A stretch of DNA of 51,677 nucleotides from Sphingomonadales bacterium (lineage in GTDB: Bacteria; Pseudomonadota; Alphaproteobacteria; Sphingomonadales; Sphingomonadaceae). Below the pieces are notes generated by a model, which worked only from the letters and a program-made list of their open reading frames with translations, had not been told where the DNA came from and made no database searches. A program made the position numbers and the translations under genes. Of this stretch, positions 1-8,603 are shown one piece after another. Location: NCBI GenBank assembly GCA_019750455.1, contig JAIEOM010000052.1:1-51677 (forward strand), read 5' to 3'. Positions within the stretch are counted from its first letter, which is position 1. Every line of letters begins with the position of its first letter.

Positions 1-147
1 CATGAAGATGCCCGCGAAGATCACGACCCACGCAAGCGCCATCTTGACCAGCTGGCCCCAGCCAAGCCGGTGGGATGCCAATGCGCTCATGGCGAGACCG
101 AGCCATGCCACGGTCGTGACGAGCGGCAAGACCAGTTCAGGGTTCAC
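1..147 (-). CDS. Putative small membrane protein, N-terminal part only
   Basis: A reading frame starts at GTG (145-147), shares the four bases GTGA with the stop of the upstream MBL-fold gene, and runs off the left edge after 49 codons. The visible protein has a hydrophobic segment at about residues 4-23 (VLPLVTTVAWLGLAMSALA), a short basic loop (HRLGWG) and a second hydrophobic segment beginning near residue 34 (MALAWVVIFAGIFM), so it looks like an inner-membrane protein or membrane anchor. It is the last visible gene of the minus-strand metG operon. The N-terminus resembles the membrane anchors of retropepsin-like (clan AA) aspartic proteases that I recall from alphaproteobacteria. That is a weak guess because the catalytic region would lie outside the window. 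Confidence 0.6.
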   Translation of the reverse strand, partial: MNPELVLPLVTTVAWLGLAMSALASHRLGWGQLVKMALAWVVIFAGIFM

Positions 148-926
148 GCCACCATCTCCAGACCGTCAAAGCCCACCGTGACGAAATCTGGCACCTCATT
201 GCACAGGCTGCGATAATCCATGCTCTTGTCGAGATGGCTGAGCACGACCCGCCCGGCGAGCGTCCGCTCGCCGAGTTCGATCACCATGCCAAGATGCGCG
301 TGCGTTGGGTGCGGCTCGCGACGAAGGCAATCAGTGACCAGAATGTCGACCTTGTAGAACAGATCGATCATTTCATCCGAAATCGCACTAAAATCCGTGG
401 CATAGCCGATGCTTTTGCCATCAGCTTCAAAGCGATAGGCGGTAGTCTCGCCCGGACCATGCGCCATCTGGCACCAGTCGACCCCAAAACCCGCGATCAT
501 CCGCAGCCTGTCGAGCGTGTCGATGGTGCAGATTGTGGGATAGCCCTCCTGCCCGGCAAACACATAGCCGAAGCGTTGGCGCAGCCTGCGTACCGTTTCG
601 GTCGATGCGAAACCCGGGATCGGTCCGGCGCGTCCGTAGCGCAGCACGCGCAGATCATCGATGCCGTGGCAGTGATCGGCATGGTCATGGGTCCAGAACA
701 CCGCGTCGATATGTCCGACACGGTTTGCGAGTAGCTGGGCACGACAATCGGACGATGTATCGACCAGCAATCGCCGCCCTTCGTCGCTTTCGACCATGAT
801 CGACACCCGCGTGCGCCGGTTGCGCGGTTCTTCGGGATCGCAGTCGCCCCAGTCGCCGGTCCCGTCCGGCCCGCCCAGTCGCGGCACCCCGGTGGAGGTG
901 CCCGAGCCGAGCATAACCAGCTTCAC
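144..926 (-). CDS. MBL-fold metallo-hydrolase (PhnP-like)
   Basis: This 260-residue protein has the metallo-beta-lactamase fold and probably acts as a cytoplasmic phosphodiesterase or related hydrolase. The opening KLVMLGSGTSTGVPRLGG is typical of the PhnP/tRNase Z-like branch, and the metal-binding HxHxDH motif is intact (H80, H82, D84, H85 in THDHADH). Further ligands are expected at VTDCLR and LSHLD near the C-terminus. I chose the GTG at 924-926, whose last bases form the tatD stop (GTGA overlap). The frame stays open upstream, but that extension lies inside tatD and is not family-like. The tatD-MBL pair next to metG is common in alphaproteobacteria. The substrate is not known from sequence; cyclic phosphates are one possibility by analogy with PhnP. 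Confidence 0.85.
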   Translation of the reverse strand: MKLVMLGSGTSTGVPRLGGPDGTGDWGDCDPEEPRNRRTRVSIMVESDEGRRLLVDTSSDCRAQLLANRVGHIDAVFWTHDHADHCHGIDDLRVLRYGRAGPIPGFASTETVRRLRQRFGYVFAGQEGYPTICTIDTLDRLRMIAGFGVDWCQMAHGPGETTAYRFEADGKSIGYATDFSAISDEMIDLFYKVDILVTDCLRREPHPTHAHLGMVIELGERTLAGRVVLSHLDKSMDYRSLCNEVPDFVTVGFDGLEMVA

Positions 927-1699
927 AGCGCCGCCTTGCTGAAAAGGTTGAAAAAATTGGTCGTCGTTACCTGCTTGAGGTGTTCCACATCCGTTCCCCT
1001 GAGCCCCGCCACGAAGGCAGCGGTGTCGGAGACGTAGGCTGGTTCGCACACCCTGCCCCGATGCGGCACCGGAGCAAGGAAAGGGCTGTCGGTCTCGACC
1101 AGCAGCCTGTCCTCGGGAATGGCCTTCGCGACCTCCTGCAAATCCCTAGCATTCTTGAAAGTGACGATCCCGGACAGCGAGATGCTCAGGCCGAGCGCCA
1201 GCACCTTCTCGGCAAAGTCTGCCGAAGCGGTGAAGCAGTGGATCAGTGCGGGGAAGGCCCCCTTCCCCATCTCCTCGGCGAGGATTGCGTGGGTGTTGTC
1301 CTCGGCATCGCGAGTGTGGATGATCAGCGGCAGCTGAGTCTCGCGCGCGACATCGATATGCATGCGGAACAGCGACTTCTGCGCCTCTCTGTCCGACTTG
1401 TCGTAATAGTAATCGAGCCCCGTTTCGCCGATAGCGATCACTTTCGGGTGCCCGGTCGCCTCCAGCAGAGCGGCGCGGCCGAGATCCTGGTGGGCGTCAG
1501 CCTCGTGCGGGTGGATGCCGACGCTGGCGAAGACATCCGGTTCGCGCGCGGCGGTGCCCACGACCTGATCCCATTCTGACTGGCGGGTCGAGATGTTGAG
1601 GAAGGCCCCCACCCCCGCCGCCCGCGCGCGTTCCAGCACCCCCTCGCGGTCCTCGACGAGGCCTTTGTATTCGAGGTGGCAGTGGCTATCGACCAGCAT
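923..1699 (-). CDS. tatD: TatD family hydrolase
   Basis: TatD-type metal-dependent DNase/hydrolase of about 258 residues, a TIM-barrel amidohydrolase-superfamily enzyme in the cytoplasm. The expected metal ligands are visible: HxH in DSHCHLE at the N-terminus, Glu in GETGLDYYYD, His in IIHTRDA, His in LIHCFTAS, and Asp in VETDSPFLAP near the C-terminus. The ATG at 1697-1699 shares one base with the metG stop (TGATG). A GTG immediately before it (1700-1702) would add one residue. The gene ends in a GTGA overlap with the MBL-fold gene, so translation of metG, tatD and MBL is probably coupled. TatD enzymes have been tied to DNA repair and 3'-5' exonuclease activity; the local role is inferred. 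Confidence 0.93.
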   Translation of the reverse strand: MLVDSHCHLEYKGLVEDREGVLERARAAGVGAFLNISTRQSEWDQVVGTAAREPDVFASVGIHPHEADAHQDLGRAALLEATGHPKVIAIGETGLDYYYDKSDREAQKSLFRMHIDVARETQLPLIIHTRDAEDNTHAILAEEMGKGAFPALIHCFTASADFAEKVLALGLSISLSGIVTFKNARDLQEVAKAIPEDRLLVETDSPFLAPVPHRGRVCEPAYVSDTAAFVAGLRGTDVEHLKQVTTTNFFNLFSKAAL

Positions 1700-3252
1700 C
1701 ACTCGGCCCCGGCAGGAAGCTCAAGCCGCGGGAACAGCGGCGTCGGCGGGGCTACGGTGAAGCCTTCGGCGACAAGGCGGGTGAACCATGCGGTGTCGGC
1801 AAGCGCGCTGTAACCACGTTCGCCCTCAGGGATTCCGAGCTGGTCGAGCAGCGCAGCCGCCTTTTCCGGCACGACAGGCTGGATTGCGATCGCGAGGTCA
1901 CGCAGCGCCATGAACAGCGTTTGCAGCACGGCCTTCATCCGCTCCGGGTCAGTCTTCTTCAGCGTCCAAGGTGCCTGTTCGTCGACATACTGGTTGCAAG
2001 CATAAACCGCGCGCATCCACGCCTCGATCCCGGTCGAGAAAGACAGCTCGTTGAAGTCACGCGGAAGTTCGGTCTCACACGCTGTCCGCACGCTTGCGAG
2101 CAAGGTAGCGTCAGCCTCGGCCTGTTCGAAGGCGTCCAGTTGCCCATCCATGTTCTTGGCGATCATCGAAAGGGTGCGTTGGGCGAGGTTGCCGAAGCTG
2201 TTCGCCAGCTCGGCATTGGCCCTTAGAACAATGGCTTCCGGCGAATAGCTACCGTCTTGCCCGAAGGCGACCTCGCGCAGCAGGAAGTACCGCAACGCGT
2301 CCACACCGAACTGTTCGGCCAGCGCCAGCGGATCGGTGACGTTGCCGAGCGACTTCGATTCCTTCTGCCCGCGGTTGAGCAGGAAGCCGTGACCGAACAC
2401 CTTCTTGGGCAGCGGCAGGTTCGCGCTCATCAGGAAGGCGGGCCAGTAGATCGTGTGGAAGCGGACGATGTCTTTGCCGATCAGGTGCAGGCTGGCTGGC
2501 CAGAATTCGCCCATATCGTCGGGATAACCGAGGCCCGTCAGATAGTTGGTGAGCGCATCGACCCACACATACATGACATGCCCGTCGCTGCCCGGGACCT
2601 TCACCCCCCAGTCGAACGAAGTGCGACTGACCGAGAGATCGCGCAGGCCCTGTTCGATGAAGGCGATCATCTCGTTGCGACGGCTTGCCGGTTCAAGGAA
2701 GCCGGGACGCTTCAGCAATTCAAGCAGTTGGCCTTCATACTTGGAAAGCCGGAAGAACCAGCTCTCCTCGACGGTCCATTCCACCGGAGTGCCTTGCGGG
2801 GAGAGTTTCGCCCCCCCTTCCCCTTCCACCAGCTCGCTCTCGTCGTAATAGGCTTCGTCGCGGACCGAGTACCAGCCCTCATAGCGATCAAGATAGAGAT
2901 CGCCTGCCGCCTCCATCGCCTGCCAGATGGCCTGGCTGGCGCGGTGGTGATCGGGTTCGGACGTGCGGATGAAACGGTCATAGGAGACGTTCAGAGCATC
3001 GCACATCTGGCGGAAATAGCCGGACATTTCGTCAGCCAGATCACGCGGGGTGCGCCCCTGTTCTTCGGCCTTGCGGGCCATCTTCAAACCGTGCTCGTCG
3101 GTGCCGGTCTGGAACCTGACAAGGCGGCCCTGAAGACGCTGGAACCGCGCGATAACGTCGGCAGCGATCGCCTCGTAGGCGTGGCCGATATGGGGCTTCC
3201 CGTTGGGGTAGCTGATCGCGGTGGTGATGTAGAACGGAGTGGTGTCAGCCAT
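1699..3252 (-). CDS. metG: Methionyl-tRNA synthetase
   Basis: Class I aminoacyl-tRNA synthetase that charges tRNA-Met. The HIGH signature is present as PHIGHAYE close to the N-terminus, and the KMSKS equivalent is KESKSLGN in the middle of the protein. At about 517 residues it is the short form without the C-terminal dimerisation domain. The insert where many MetRS carry a cysteine zinc knuckle (around ESELVEGEGGAKLSPQGTPVEW) has no cysteine, so this looks like a zinc-free knuckle. The open frame extends 39 codons upstream, but that part covers holB. The ATG at 3250-3252 gives the normal start MADTTPFYITTAISYPNGK and overlaps the holB stop by 8 bases. Confidence 0.96.
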   Translation of the reverse strand: MADTTPFYITTAISYPNGKPHIGHAYEAIAADVIARFQRLQGRLVRFQTGTDEHGLKMARKAEEQGRTPRDLADEMSGYFRQMCDALNVSYDRFIRTSEPDHHRASQAIWQAMEAAGDLYLDRYEGWYSVRDEAYYDESELVEGEGGAKLSPQGTPVEWTVEESWFFRLSKYEGQLLELLKRPGFLEPASRRNEMIAFIEQGLRDLSVSRTSFDWGVKVPGSDGHVMYVWVDALTNYLTGLGYPDDMGEFWPASLHLIGKDIVRFHTIYWPAFLMSANLPLPKKVFGHGFLLNRGQKESKSLGNVTDPLALAEQFGVDALRYFLLREVAFGQDGSYSPEAIVLRANAELANSFGNLAQRTLSMIAKNMDGQLDAFEQAEADATLLASVRTACETELPRDFNELSFSTGIEAWMRAVYACNQYVDEQAPWTLKKTDPERMKAVLQTLFMALRDLAIAIQPVVPEKAAALLDQLGIPEGERGYSALADTAWFTRLVAEGFTVAPPTPLFPRLELPAGAE

Positions 3253-4201
3253 GGGCCGGTTCGCTAGCGGGGGCGGCGGCGACAAGCAAGCTGCCGATCT
3301 CGAAGGGGAGCATGGCGGGATCGAAATTGGCCGTGGGTGCCTCGGCAGCGAGGGCGACGAGCGCGGCATGGGTCTCGATCAGCGCGGCGCGGCGGACCGG
3401 ATCATCGGCGGCGCGCGCGGCGCGGGCGGCGAGGGATTGGGCAAGGTCGAACACCGCCTGCATCCGGTCGCGGTCTGCGCGCGGGCCGATCAGCCGGGCG
3501 AGTTCCCCGCGCCCTGTCATCCCGATGTCGCCGCCAGCCAGCAGCCCCGACACCACCCGGGCAATCGGTGCGAGGTCCTGTTCGGCAAAGCGCACTGCCG
3601 CGCCGAATGAACCTTCGGCCGCGGCGATTGCCTGCGCATCGGAGGGCAGCCCGGCCTCGTGCAGCATGGTGCCAAGCTGGCTGTCGGTCAGCACGGGAAA
3701 GCGCAGCGTCCGGCAGCGCGAGCGGATCGTCGGCAGCAGGCGAGCCGGACGATGGGTGACAAGCAGGAAGAAGGTGCCCGCCGGGGGCTCTTCGAGGCTT
3801 TTGAGCAGCGCGTTGGCGGCGGCTTTTTCCATATCGTCCGCCGGGTCGATGATAATCGCCCGCCGGCTCCCAAGAGTCGGCCGTGTGATCAACCGGCGCT
3901 GCATCGCCCTGATCTGCTTGATGCGGATTGAGCGGGCGAGCTCGAAAGGCTTGCCATCGGCGGCAGCGCGCTCGGCCTTGTCGTCCTTGGGGCCGTAGGT
4001 GAGCGTGATGATATCGGGGTGATCGCCCATCGGTTGCGGAACGCCCGGTTCAGCCACCAGCTCGCGGGCCGCAGCCATCGCGAAGTCGCGCTTGCCGAGG
4101 CCCGCCTTGCCCGCCAGCAACCAGCCGTGATGCATCCGTGCGCCCGCGAGGGCATCGCGCCAGGCACGCCACGCTTCGGCATGGTTGGGCCAGTCGGTCA
4201 T
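3245..4201 (-). CDS. holB: DNA polymerase III subunit delta'
   Basis: Clamp-loader delta' subunit of 318 residues, with an AAA+ fold. The N-terminus has a P-loop-like AGKAGLGKRDFA, and the centre has ADDMEKAAANALLKSLEEPP, the strongly conserved stretch of delta'/DnaX clamp-loader proteins, followed by the SRC-like sequence RSRCRTLRFP. It overlaps tmk by 4 bases at its start and metG by 8 bases at its end. The tmk-holB-tatD neighbourhood is conserved across many bacteria, which supports the call. The protein works with the tau/gamma and delta subunits to load the beta clamp during replication. Confidence 0.93.
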   Translation of the reverse strand: MTDWPNHAEAWRAWRDALAGARMHHGWLLAGKAGLGKRDFAMAAARELVAEPGVPQPMGDHPDIITLTYGPKDDKAERAAADGKPFELARSIRIKQIRAMQRRLITRPTLGSRRAIIIDPADDMEKAAANALLKSLEEPPAGTFFLLVTHRPARLLPTIRSRCRTLRFPVLTDSQLGTMLHEAGLPSDAQAIAAAEGSFGAAVRFAEQDLAPIARVVSGLLAGGDIGMTGRGELARLIGPRADRDRMQAVFDLAQSLAARAARAADDPVRRAALIETHAALVALAAEAPTANFDPAMLPFEIGSLLVAAAPASEPAHG

Positions 4202-4830
4202 GGCAGGAGATCCCCGAGCGCGGCGAGAATTCGGGCGTGGACCGCGTCCGGCGTGCCGACTGCGTCGATACGGGCAAAGCCTTGCGGGTCCGCTTCGGCC
4301 AGCGCGCGGAAAGCGGCGCCGACAGCGCGGTGATATTCGGTCGGTCGGCCCTCGATGGCGTCAGCCTCGGCCCCGCGTGCAGCAAGTCGCTGGCCCAGAG
4401 CAGCCTCGTCTGCCTCGAGCAGGATGACGCGGTCCGGGCGCAAGCCGTCGCTGCCGAAGGCGTGGAGCGCGGTGATCGCAGCGTCGCCAAGGCCTCCTGC
4501 TCCGCCCTGATAGGCGCGGCTCGAATCCACGAACCTGTCGCAGATCACCCAGTCGCCGCGTGCGAGGGCCGGGCGGATCAGGTGGGCCACGTGATCGGAG
4601 CGCGCGGCGGCGAACAGCAAGGCCTCGGCTTGCGGCGGCCAGCTGTCTTCCGGAGGGCTGAGCAGCAGATTGCGGATCGCTTCGGCCCCCGGCGTGCCCC
4701 CTGGCTCGCGGGTGAGGATGACCGACAGCCCTCGCGCCCGCAGCGCCTCAGCCAGCATGCGGCCTTGCGTGGACTTTCCCGCTCCCTCCCCGCCCTCGAA
4801 GGCGATGAAACAGCCCCGCTGGCTCTTCAC
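4198..4830 (-). CDS. tmk: Thymidylate kinase (dTMP kinase)
   Basis: dTMP kinase of 210 residues, phosphorylating dTMP to dTDP for DNA synthesis. The P-loop FEGGEGAGKSTQ lies at about residues 10-21. The substrate-binding TREPGGTPGAEAIR motif follows, and the family's DR[FY].DSS.AYQG signature is seen as CDRFVDSSRAYQGGAGG. The start ATG at 4828-4830 overlaps the stop of the D-Ala-D-Ala carboxypeptidase gene by 4 bases, and the stop overlaps the holB start by 4 bases. The length is normal for the family. Confidence 0.96.
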   Translation of the reverse strand: MKSQRGCFIAFEGGEGAGKSTQGRMLAEALRARGLSVILTREPGGTPGAEAIRNLLLSPPEDSWPPQAEALLFAAARSDHVAHLIRPALARGDWVICDRFVDSSRAYQGGAGGLGDAAITALHAFGSDGLRPDRVILLEADEAALGQRLAARGAEADAIEGRPTEYHRAVGAAFRALAEADPQGFARIDAVGTPDAVHARILAALGDLLP

Positions 4831-6008
4831 GAGAACACGCTCGCGATAGCGTTGATGATCCGGTCGATCGGGCCTGCCGTGCCGACGCTCTCGGCTGCGT
4901 AGAGCGGAATGCGGGCTGGAGCGATGCCCTCGGCGGTCACTTCCAGCACGGCCACCTCCTGCCCTGCCCTGATCGGCGCGCGGAGCGGCCCTTCGTAGCG
5001 TATCGTGGCGACGAGCTTGCTTTCGCTGCCCCGCGGCAGATTGATCGCCACCGCCCCGGCAGCCTTCAGTGGAAGCGCGCGCGCATCACCATCCTGCACC
5101 CGCGCCTCGCCCACCACTGCGCCCGGTTCAAAGAGACGCCGCCGGTCAAAGGCGGAAAAACCCCATTCGACATAGGCCCGTGCAAGCTTCGCGCGCAGGC
5201 GCCCGTTGTCGACTCCGGCCAGCACCAGCACCAGCCGCTGGCCGTTGCGCCGCGCAGTGCCCAGGTAGGAAAAGCCCGCCTCGTTAGTGAAGCCGGTCTT
5301 GATCCCGTCAGCACCGGCGACCTTGCCGATCATCGGGTCGTGATTGACCTGCGCGATCCCTTTGTAATCGAAGCCAGCACGGCCGATGTAATAGCCGAAC
5401 TTGTCGGGGTGCCGCGTGATCAGGGCCCTCGCAAGCGTCACCAGATCATTGGCGGTCGTGAAGGTGCGCCCTTCGTCAGGCCAACCATTGGGGCTTTCGA
5501 AATGGCTGCCGGTCATGCCGAGGCCGAGCGCGGCGCTGTTCATCATGGCAGTCCACGCCGCGAGCGATCCCGCCTGACCTTCGGCCAGCACCGCCGAGCC
5601 ATCATTGGCCGAGACATTGGCAATGCCGAGCAGCAGGTCATCGACGCGCACCGCCTCGCCCATGTCGAGGAACATGGTCGACCCCTTGCGCCGCCATTCG
5701 CTGGCGACGGCGGGACTCATCACGAAGACCTGCGCCGGATCGAGCTTGCGATCCGCGATCAGTTCGAAAGCTAGGTAGAGCGTCATCACCTTGGTCACCG
5801 ACGCGGGCATGAAGCGCGCATCGGGACGGCGGGCGTGGAGCACCTGACCGCTCCCGAGATCGACCAGCAGCGCAACCGGCGCTTCGGCAGCGGTGGGCAC
5901 TGCGGGCAGCACCGCGGCGGGAGCGGGGATGGCATGTGCGGGCGCTGCGAAAGTGGCGGTCAGGCCAGCAAGCAGCGAAAGGGCGAAACGGGAAAATCGG
6001 GGGGACAT
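4827..6008 (-). CDS. D-alanyl-D-alanine carboxypeptidase (PBP5/6 type)
   Basis: Periplasmic low-molecular-mass penicillin-binding protein of 393 residues that trims the terminal D-Ala of peptidoglycan stem peptides. A signal peptide covers about residues 1-26 (cut after APAHA). All three active-site motifs are intact: SxxK at S70-K73 (SVTK), SxN at S133-N135 (SAN), and KTG at 237-239. A PBP5_C-like beta domain follows (about 275-370). The C-terminal end (IDRIINAIASVF) could form the amphipathic membrane-anchoring helix of PBP5. I used the ATG at 6006-6008; a GTG directly upstream would add one residue. The gene follows a lytic transglycosylase gene and leads into tmk-holB-metG with a 4-base overlap. 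Confidence 0.93.
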   Translation of the reverse strand: MSPRFSRFALSLLAGLTATFAAPAHAIPAPAAVLPAVPTAAEAPVALLVDLGSGQVLHARRPDARFMPASVTKVMTLYLAFELIADRKLDPAQVFVMSPAVASEWRRKGSTMFLDMGEAVRVDDLLLGIANVSANDGSAVLAEGQAGSLAAWTAMMNSAALGLGMTGSHFESPNGWPDEGRTFTTANDLVTLARALITRHPDKFGYYIGRAGFDYKGIAQVNHDPMIGKVAGADGIKTGFTNEAGFSYLGTARRNGQRLVLVLAGVDNGRLRAKLARAYVEWGFSAFDRRRLFEPGAVVGEARVQDGDARALPLKAAGAVAINLPRGSESKLVATIRYEGPLRAPIRAGQEVAVLEVTAEGIAPARIPLYAAESVGTAGPIDRIINAIASVFS

Positions 6009-6061
6009 CACGTGCGCGGCTATATCCGCCCCCTTGCCGCTTGGCGAGGCGGGGCGGCTCC

Positions 6062-7111
6062 TCAGTTCACGATTTCGTCAGCCAGCAGTCCGACGCTCAG
6101 GGCATAGTAGCTGGAGCAGTTGTATTCGAGAATCGCGCGGTAGTTGCCTGTCAGCAGCCACGCAGGGGCACCGGGGCCATCGGGCTGGAAGAAGGCGACC
6201 ATCGTGTCTTCCGCCAATGGGCGCAGCGGCTCGACACCCGCCGCACGCCACTCGGCCACGGTCATCCAGCGGCTGAGCCTCTCGTGAACGCGCGGGCACA
6301 CAGGCGAGACGAGGCGGGTGCGGTAGGCCGAGGCATCGAATCCCGCCGACACCGCGGCACGCACGCCCCATGTCTGGCCAGGACGCCATCCCGCATCGCG
6401 GAAGTAGTTGGCGATCGAGGCGAAGGTATCGGCCCGGTTGGTGAAGATGTCGGCGCGCCCATCTCCGTCCCCGTCAGTTGCGAGGCGCAGATAGACGCTG
6501 GGCAGGAACTGCGGGTTGCCGAAAGCCCCGGCATAGGATCCGACCAGCTGCGAGCGGTCATAGCCCTTGTCTGCAATCTTCATCAGTGCGACGAACTCGC
6601 CGGCGAAGAGCTCGCGGCGGCGGCCCTCCCACGCGAGGGTGGCAAGACTGCGGGCCAGATCGAAGTCGCCCTTCACTCGTCCATAGCTGGTCTCGTGCCC
6701 GAAGATGGCGAGAATGATCGGCGCAGGCACGCCGTAACGCGCCTCGATCTGGCTGAGTGTGTCGCGGTGCTGGACGTAGACCGCCCTGCCCCCGCCGATC
6801 CGCGCGGCATCAACATGGGTGGCGATATAGGCCGACATCGGCGGATAGCCCCGCGATGTAGCGCTCCCGGGCTGGTTGTTGTCGAGCGCGATCACCCGAG
6901 GATTGGGGGTCAGCCCGGCTGTCATGCGCGTAATGGTGTCCTCGCGCACTCCCTCCGCCCGGGCGCGGGCCTTGAGCAGTTCGAGGTAGGCATCGAACGG
7001 AATGCCATCGGCGCTGGCCTGCGCGGTCGCCGGAGCCGACGCAGGCATCGCGCCAAGTGTGGCAAGCGCGGCAACGGCCAGAGCGGCAGCAGGGAGCAGG
7101 CGGGGAATCAT
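6062..7111 (-). CDS. Lytic murein transglycosylase (MltB family)
   Basis: Peptidoglycan lytic transglycosylase of 349 residues, SLT_2/MltB-like. A signal peptide covers about residues 1-30 (Ala-rich, cut near ATAQA). The catalytic glutamate is E140 in IFGHETSYG. The family features GAFGNPQFLPS and DGDGRADIF follow, and the C-terminal part (WRAAGVEPLRP...) matches MltB-type enzymes. There is no lipobox in the signal sequence, so it is probably soluble in the periplasm. I used the ATG at 7109-7111 because it begins the signal peptide; the 13 upstream codons are not family-like. It lies 53 bases upstream of the D-Ala-D-Ala carboxypeptidase gene and is probably the first gene of the operon that ends at the left edge. 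In many relatives rlpA sits between these two genes; it is absent here. Confidence 0.9.
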   Translation of the reverse strand: MIPRLLPAAALAVAALATLGAMPASAPATAQASADGIPFDAYLELLKARARAEGVREDTITRMTAGLTPNPRVIALDNNQPGSATSRGYPPMSAYIATHVDAARIGGGRAVYVQHRDTLSQIEARYGVPAPIILAIFGHETSYGRVKGDFDLARSLATLAWEGRRRELFAGEFVALMKIADKGYDRSQLVGSYAGAFGNPQFLPSVYLRLATDGDGDGRADIFTNRADTFASIANYFRDAGWRPGQTWGVRAAVSAGFDASAYRTRLVSPVCPRVHERLSRWMTVAEWRAAGVEPLRPLAEDTMVAFFQPDGPGAPAWLLTGNYRAILEYNCSSYYALSVGLLADEIVN

Positions 7112-7198
7112 CTGGCTAGGGATGTCACACCTTGGATGAATTCCCAACAACCGAACGGGGATGACTCACAGGCGAACACTGGCTAGGGGGCATTTCAA

Positions 7199-7288
7199 GG
7201 ACAGGTGGCCGAGTGGTTTAAGGCAGCGGTCTTGAAAACCGCCGTAGGTGCAAGCCTACCGTGGGTTCGAATCCCACCCTGTCCGCCA
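7199..7288 (+). tRNA. tRNA-Ser(UGA)
   Basis: Class II tRNA with a long variable arm. The 7-base acceptor stem GGACAGG (7199-7205) pairs with CCTGTCC (7278-7284), followed by the discriminator G and an encoded CCA (7286-7288). The anticodon stem-loop GCGGT-CTTGAAA-ACCGC carries anticodon TGA, reading UCA and wobble serine codons. The variable arm stem is GTAGG/CCTAC and the T arm carries GGTTCGAATC. It is the only RNA gene I could recognise in the window. Confidence 0.96.
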
Positions 7289-7391
7289 GCACCCCCTGGC
7301 GCTCTGCAAATGCCCCGATGGTCGCGAGCACGTGAACACCTGACGGCAGAGCGTGCGGACCTGTCACCCACCTGCCTTCGACGTTCGGTGA

Positions 7392-8564
7392 CTACAGCGC
7401 CCCCACCGGCATGGCTGCGGCGCTGACTGCCGCTTGGATTGCCGCTCGTTCGGCGGGCGAAAGATCGGGGTGCCAGATATCGAAGATGAAGATCACGCGG
7501 AGGCGATCAGTCTCGTTCTTCGCTTCATGCTCGATGGTGTCATCGAACACCCATGCCTGACCTTCGGCAAAGTCGCGTGTGTCGGCCCCAACCCGGAACC
7601 AGCAGCGGTCCGGCACGATCAGCGGCAGGTGGCAAAGCAGGCGGAAATTGGCGACACCGACATGCGGCGGGATATGCGTGCGCGGGGCCAGCAGCGAGAA
7701 CATCGCATTGGCCGCGCAGCCGGCGATCTGCGGCTGCTCCATCCGTGCTAGGAAACCCGTTGTCTCCGGGCAATGCGCGGCATTGGCGGCGACCGTGACG
7801 CCCCGCTCGATCAGGTGGATCGCCGTCCAGTCACGGTTGTGATTGAGTTCGCGCCACTGGGCGAGCGGCTCGCTGTCCGCATACTTGACGTAAGGCACCA
7901 GCGCCGCATCGGGGGCGTTGGCGACCGCGTTCATTTCGGCACGGATCGTGGGTGTCAGTGATTCCAGCTCCGCCAGCCACGGGAAGCCGGTGCGATGATG
8001 GAACTCGGCCTCGCGCAAACCCGGCCATGCGAAATGCGTCGGTTCGGAGTGATAGGGGCGCGTGGTGCGCGCGATGTTGCTGGCAAAGCGTTCGGCGCGG
8101 GTGCGTTCGGCAGGGGTCAGATCCGCCCCGCTCGCCTCCACCGCTTCGCCCAGCCGGGTGGTTATCGACTGCTGGTGCGCCGCCCACATCGCCTGTCCGT
8201 GGGCGATAATCCGCTGGAACATCGGCGGCAGCGGATCGGGCCGCGGCTGTGCGAGGGCCCGTCCATAGGCCTCGCCCGCCTCCGGGTGGCTGGCCGAATC
8301 CAGCAGATGAGCGCGCATCAGCAGGTTGACGAAATCGAGCGGTGCCAGCGCCAGTGCCCGGTCAATCGCTTCGATCGCCAGCAGCGGCGCGCCCCCCATT
8401 TTGCGGACCGTGGCGAGCCGCTGCCAGAAATCGGGTGCCTGAGGATCGCGCCGCGCGGCGTCTTCGAGGATGCTGCGCGCCTCGGCGAGTCGCCCCTCGC
8501 CCAGCGCGCGGTCGGCTGCTGCAATGCGGTCGGCAAGATCGGGCGCGAGGACAGTCACGCCCAC
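7392..8564 (-). CDS. Aspartyl/asparaginyl beta-hydroxylase with TPR-like N-terminus
   Basis: Protein of 390 residues. The first 95 or so residues are helical and TPR-like (repeats around AADRALGEGRLAEARSIL and ALALAPLDFVNLLMRAHLL). The C-terminal third is an Asp/Asn beta-hydroxylase (AspH, 2-oxoglutarate and Fe(II) dependent) domain. The two iron-binding histidines are in PPHVGVANFRLLCHLPL and FDDTIEHEAKN, followed by RVIFIFDIWHPDLS. The canonical 2-oxoglutarate-anchoring basic residue is probably the Arg of DRLRVIF. The start is GTG at 8562-8564; a second GTG two codons on is possible. It sits alone between tRNA-Ser and a methyltransferase gene. The target in bacteria is unknown. Homologues modify proteins or lipids, so the substrate cannot be named here. 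Confidence 0.85.
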   Translation of the reverse strand: MGVTVLAPDLADRIAAADRALGEGRLAEARSILEDAARRDPQAPDFWQRLATVRKMGGAPLLAIEAIDRALALAPLDFVNLLMRAHLLDSASHPEAGEAYGRALAQPRPDPLPPMFQRIIAHGQAMWAAHQQSITTRLGEAVEASGADLTPAERTRAERFASNIARTTRPYHSEPTHFAWPGLREAEFHHRTGFPWLAELESLTPTIRAEMNAVANAPDAALVPYVKYADSEPLAQWRELNHNRDWTAIHLIERGVTVAANAAHCPETTGFLARMEQPQIAGCAANAMFSLLAPRTHIPPHVGVANFRLLCHLPLIVPDRCWFRVGADTRDFAEGQAWVFDDTIEHEAKNETDRLRVIFIFDIWHPDLSPAERAAIQAAVSAAAMPVGAL

Positions 8565-8603
8565 AACTCTGACCTATGTTAGAAACCTATGCAAGGCACC
8601 GTA

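Noticed and set aside
2257-3267. Long plus-strand open frame opposite metG
   Set aside because: It lies wholly antisense to metG. The protein has no recognisable domain, and high GC makes such long shadow frames common.
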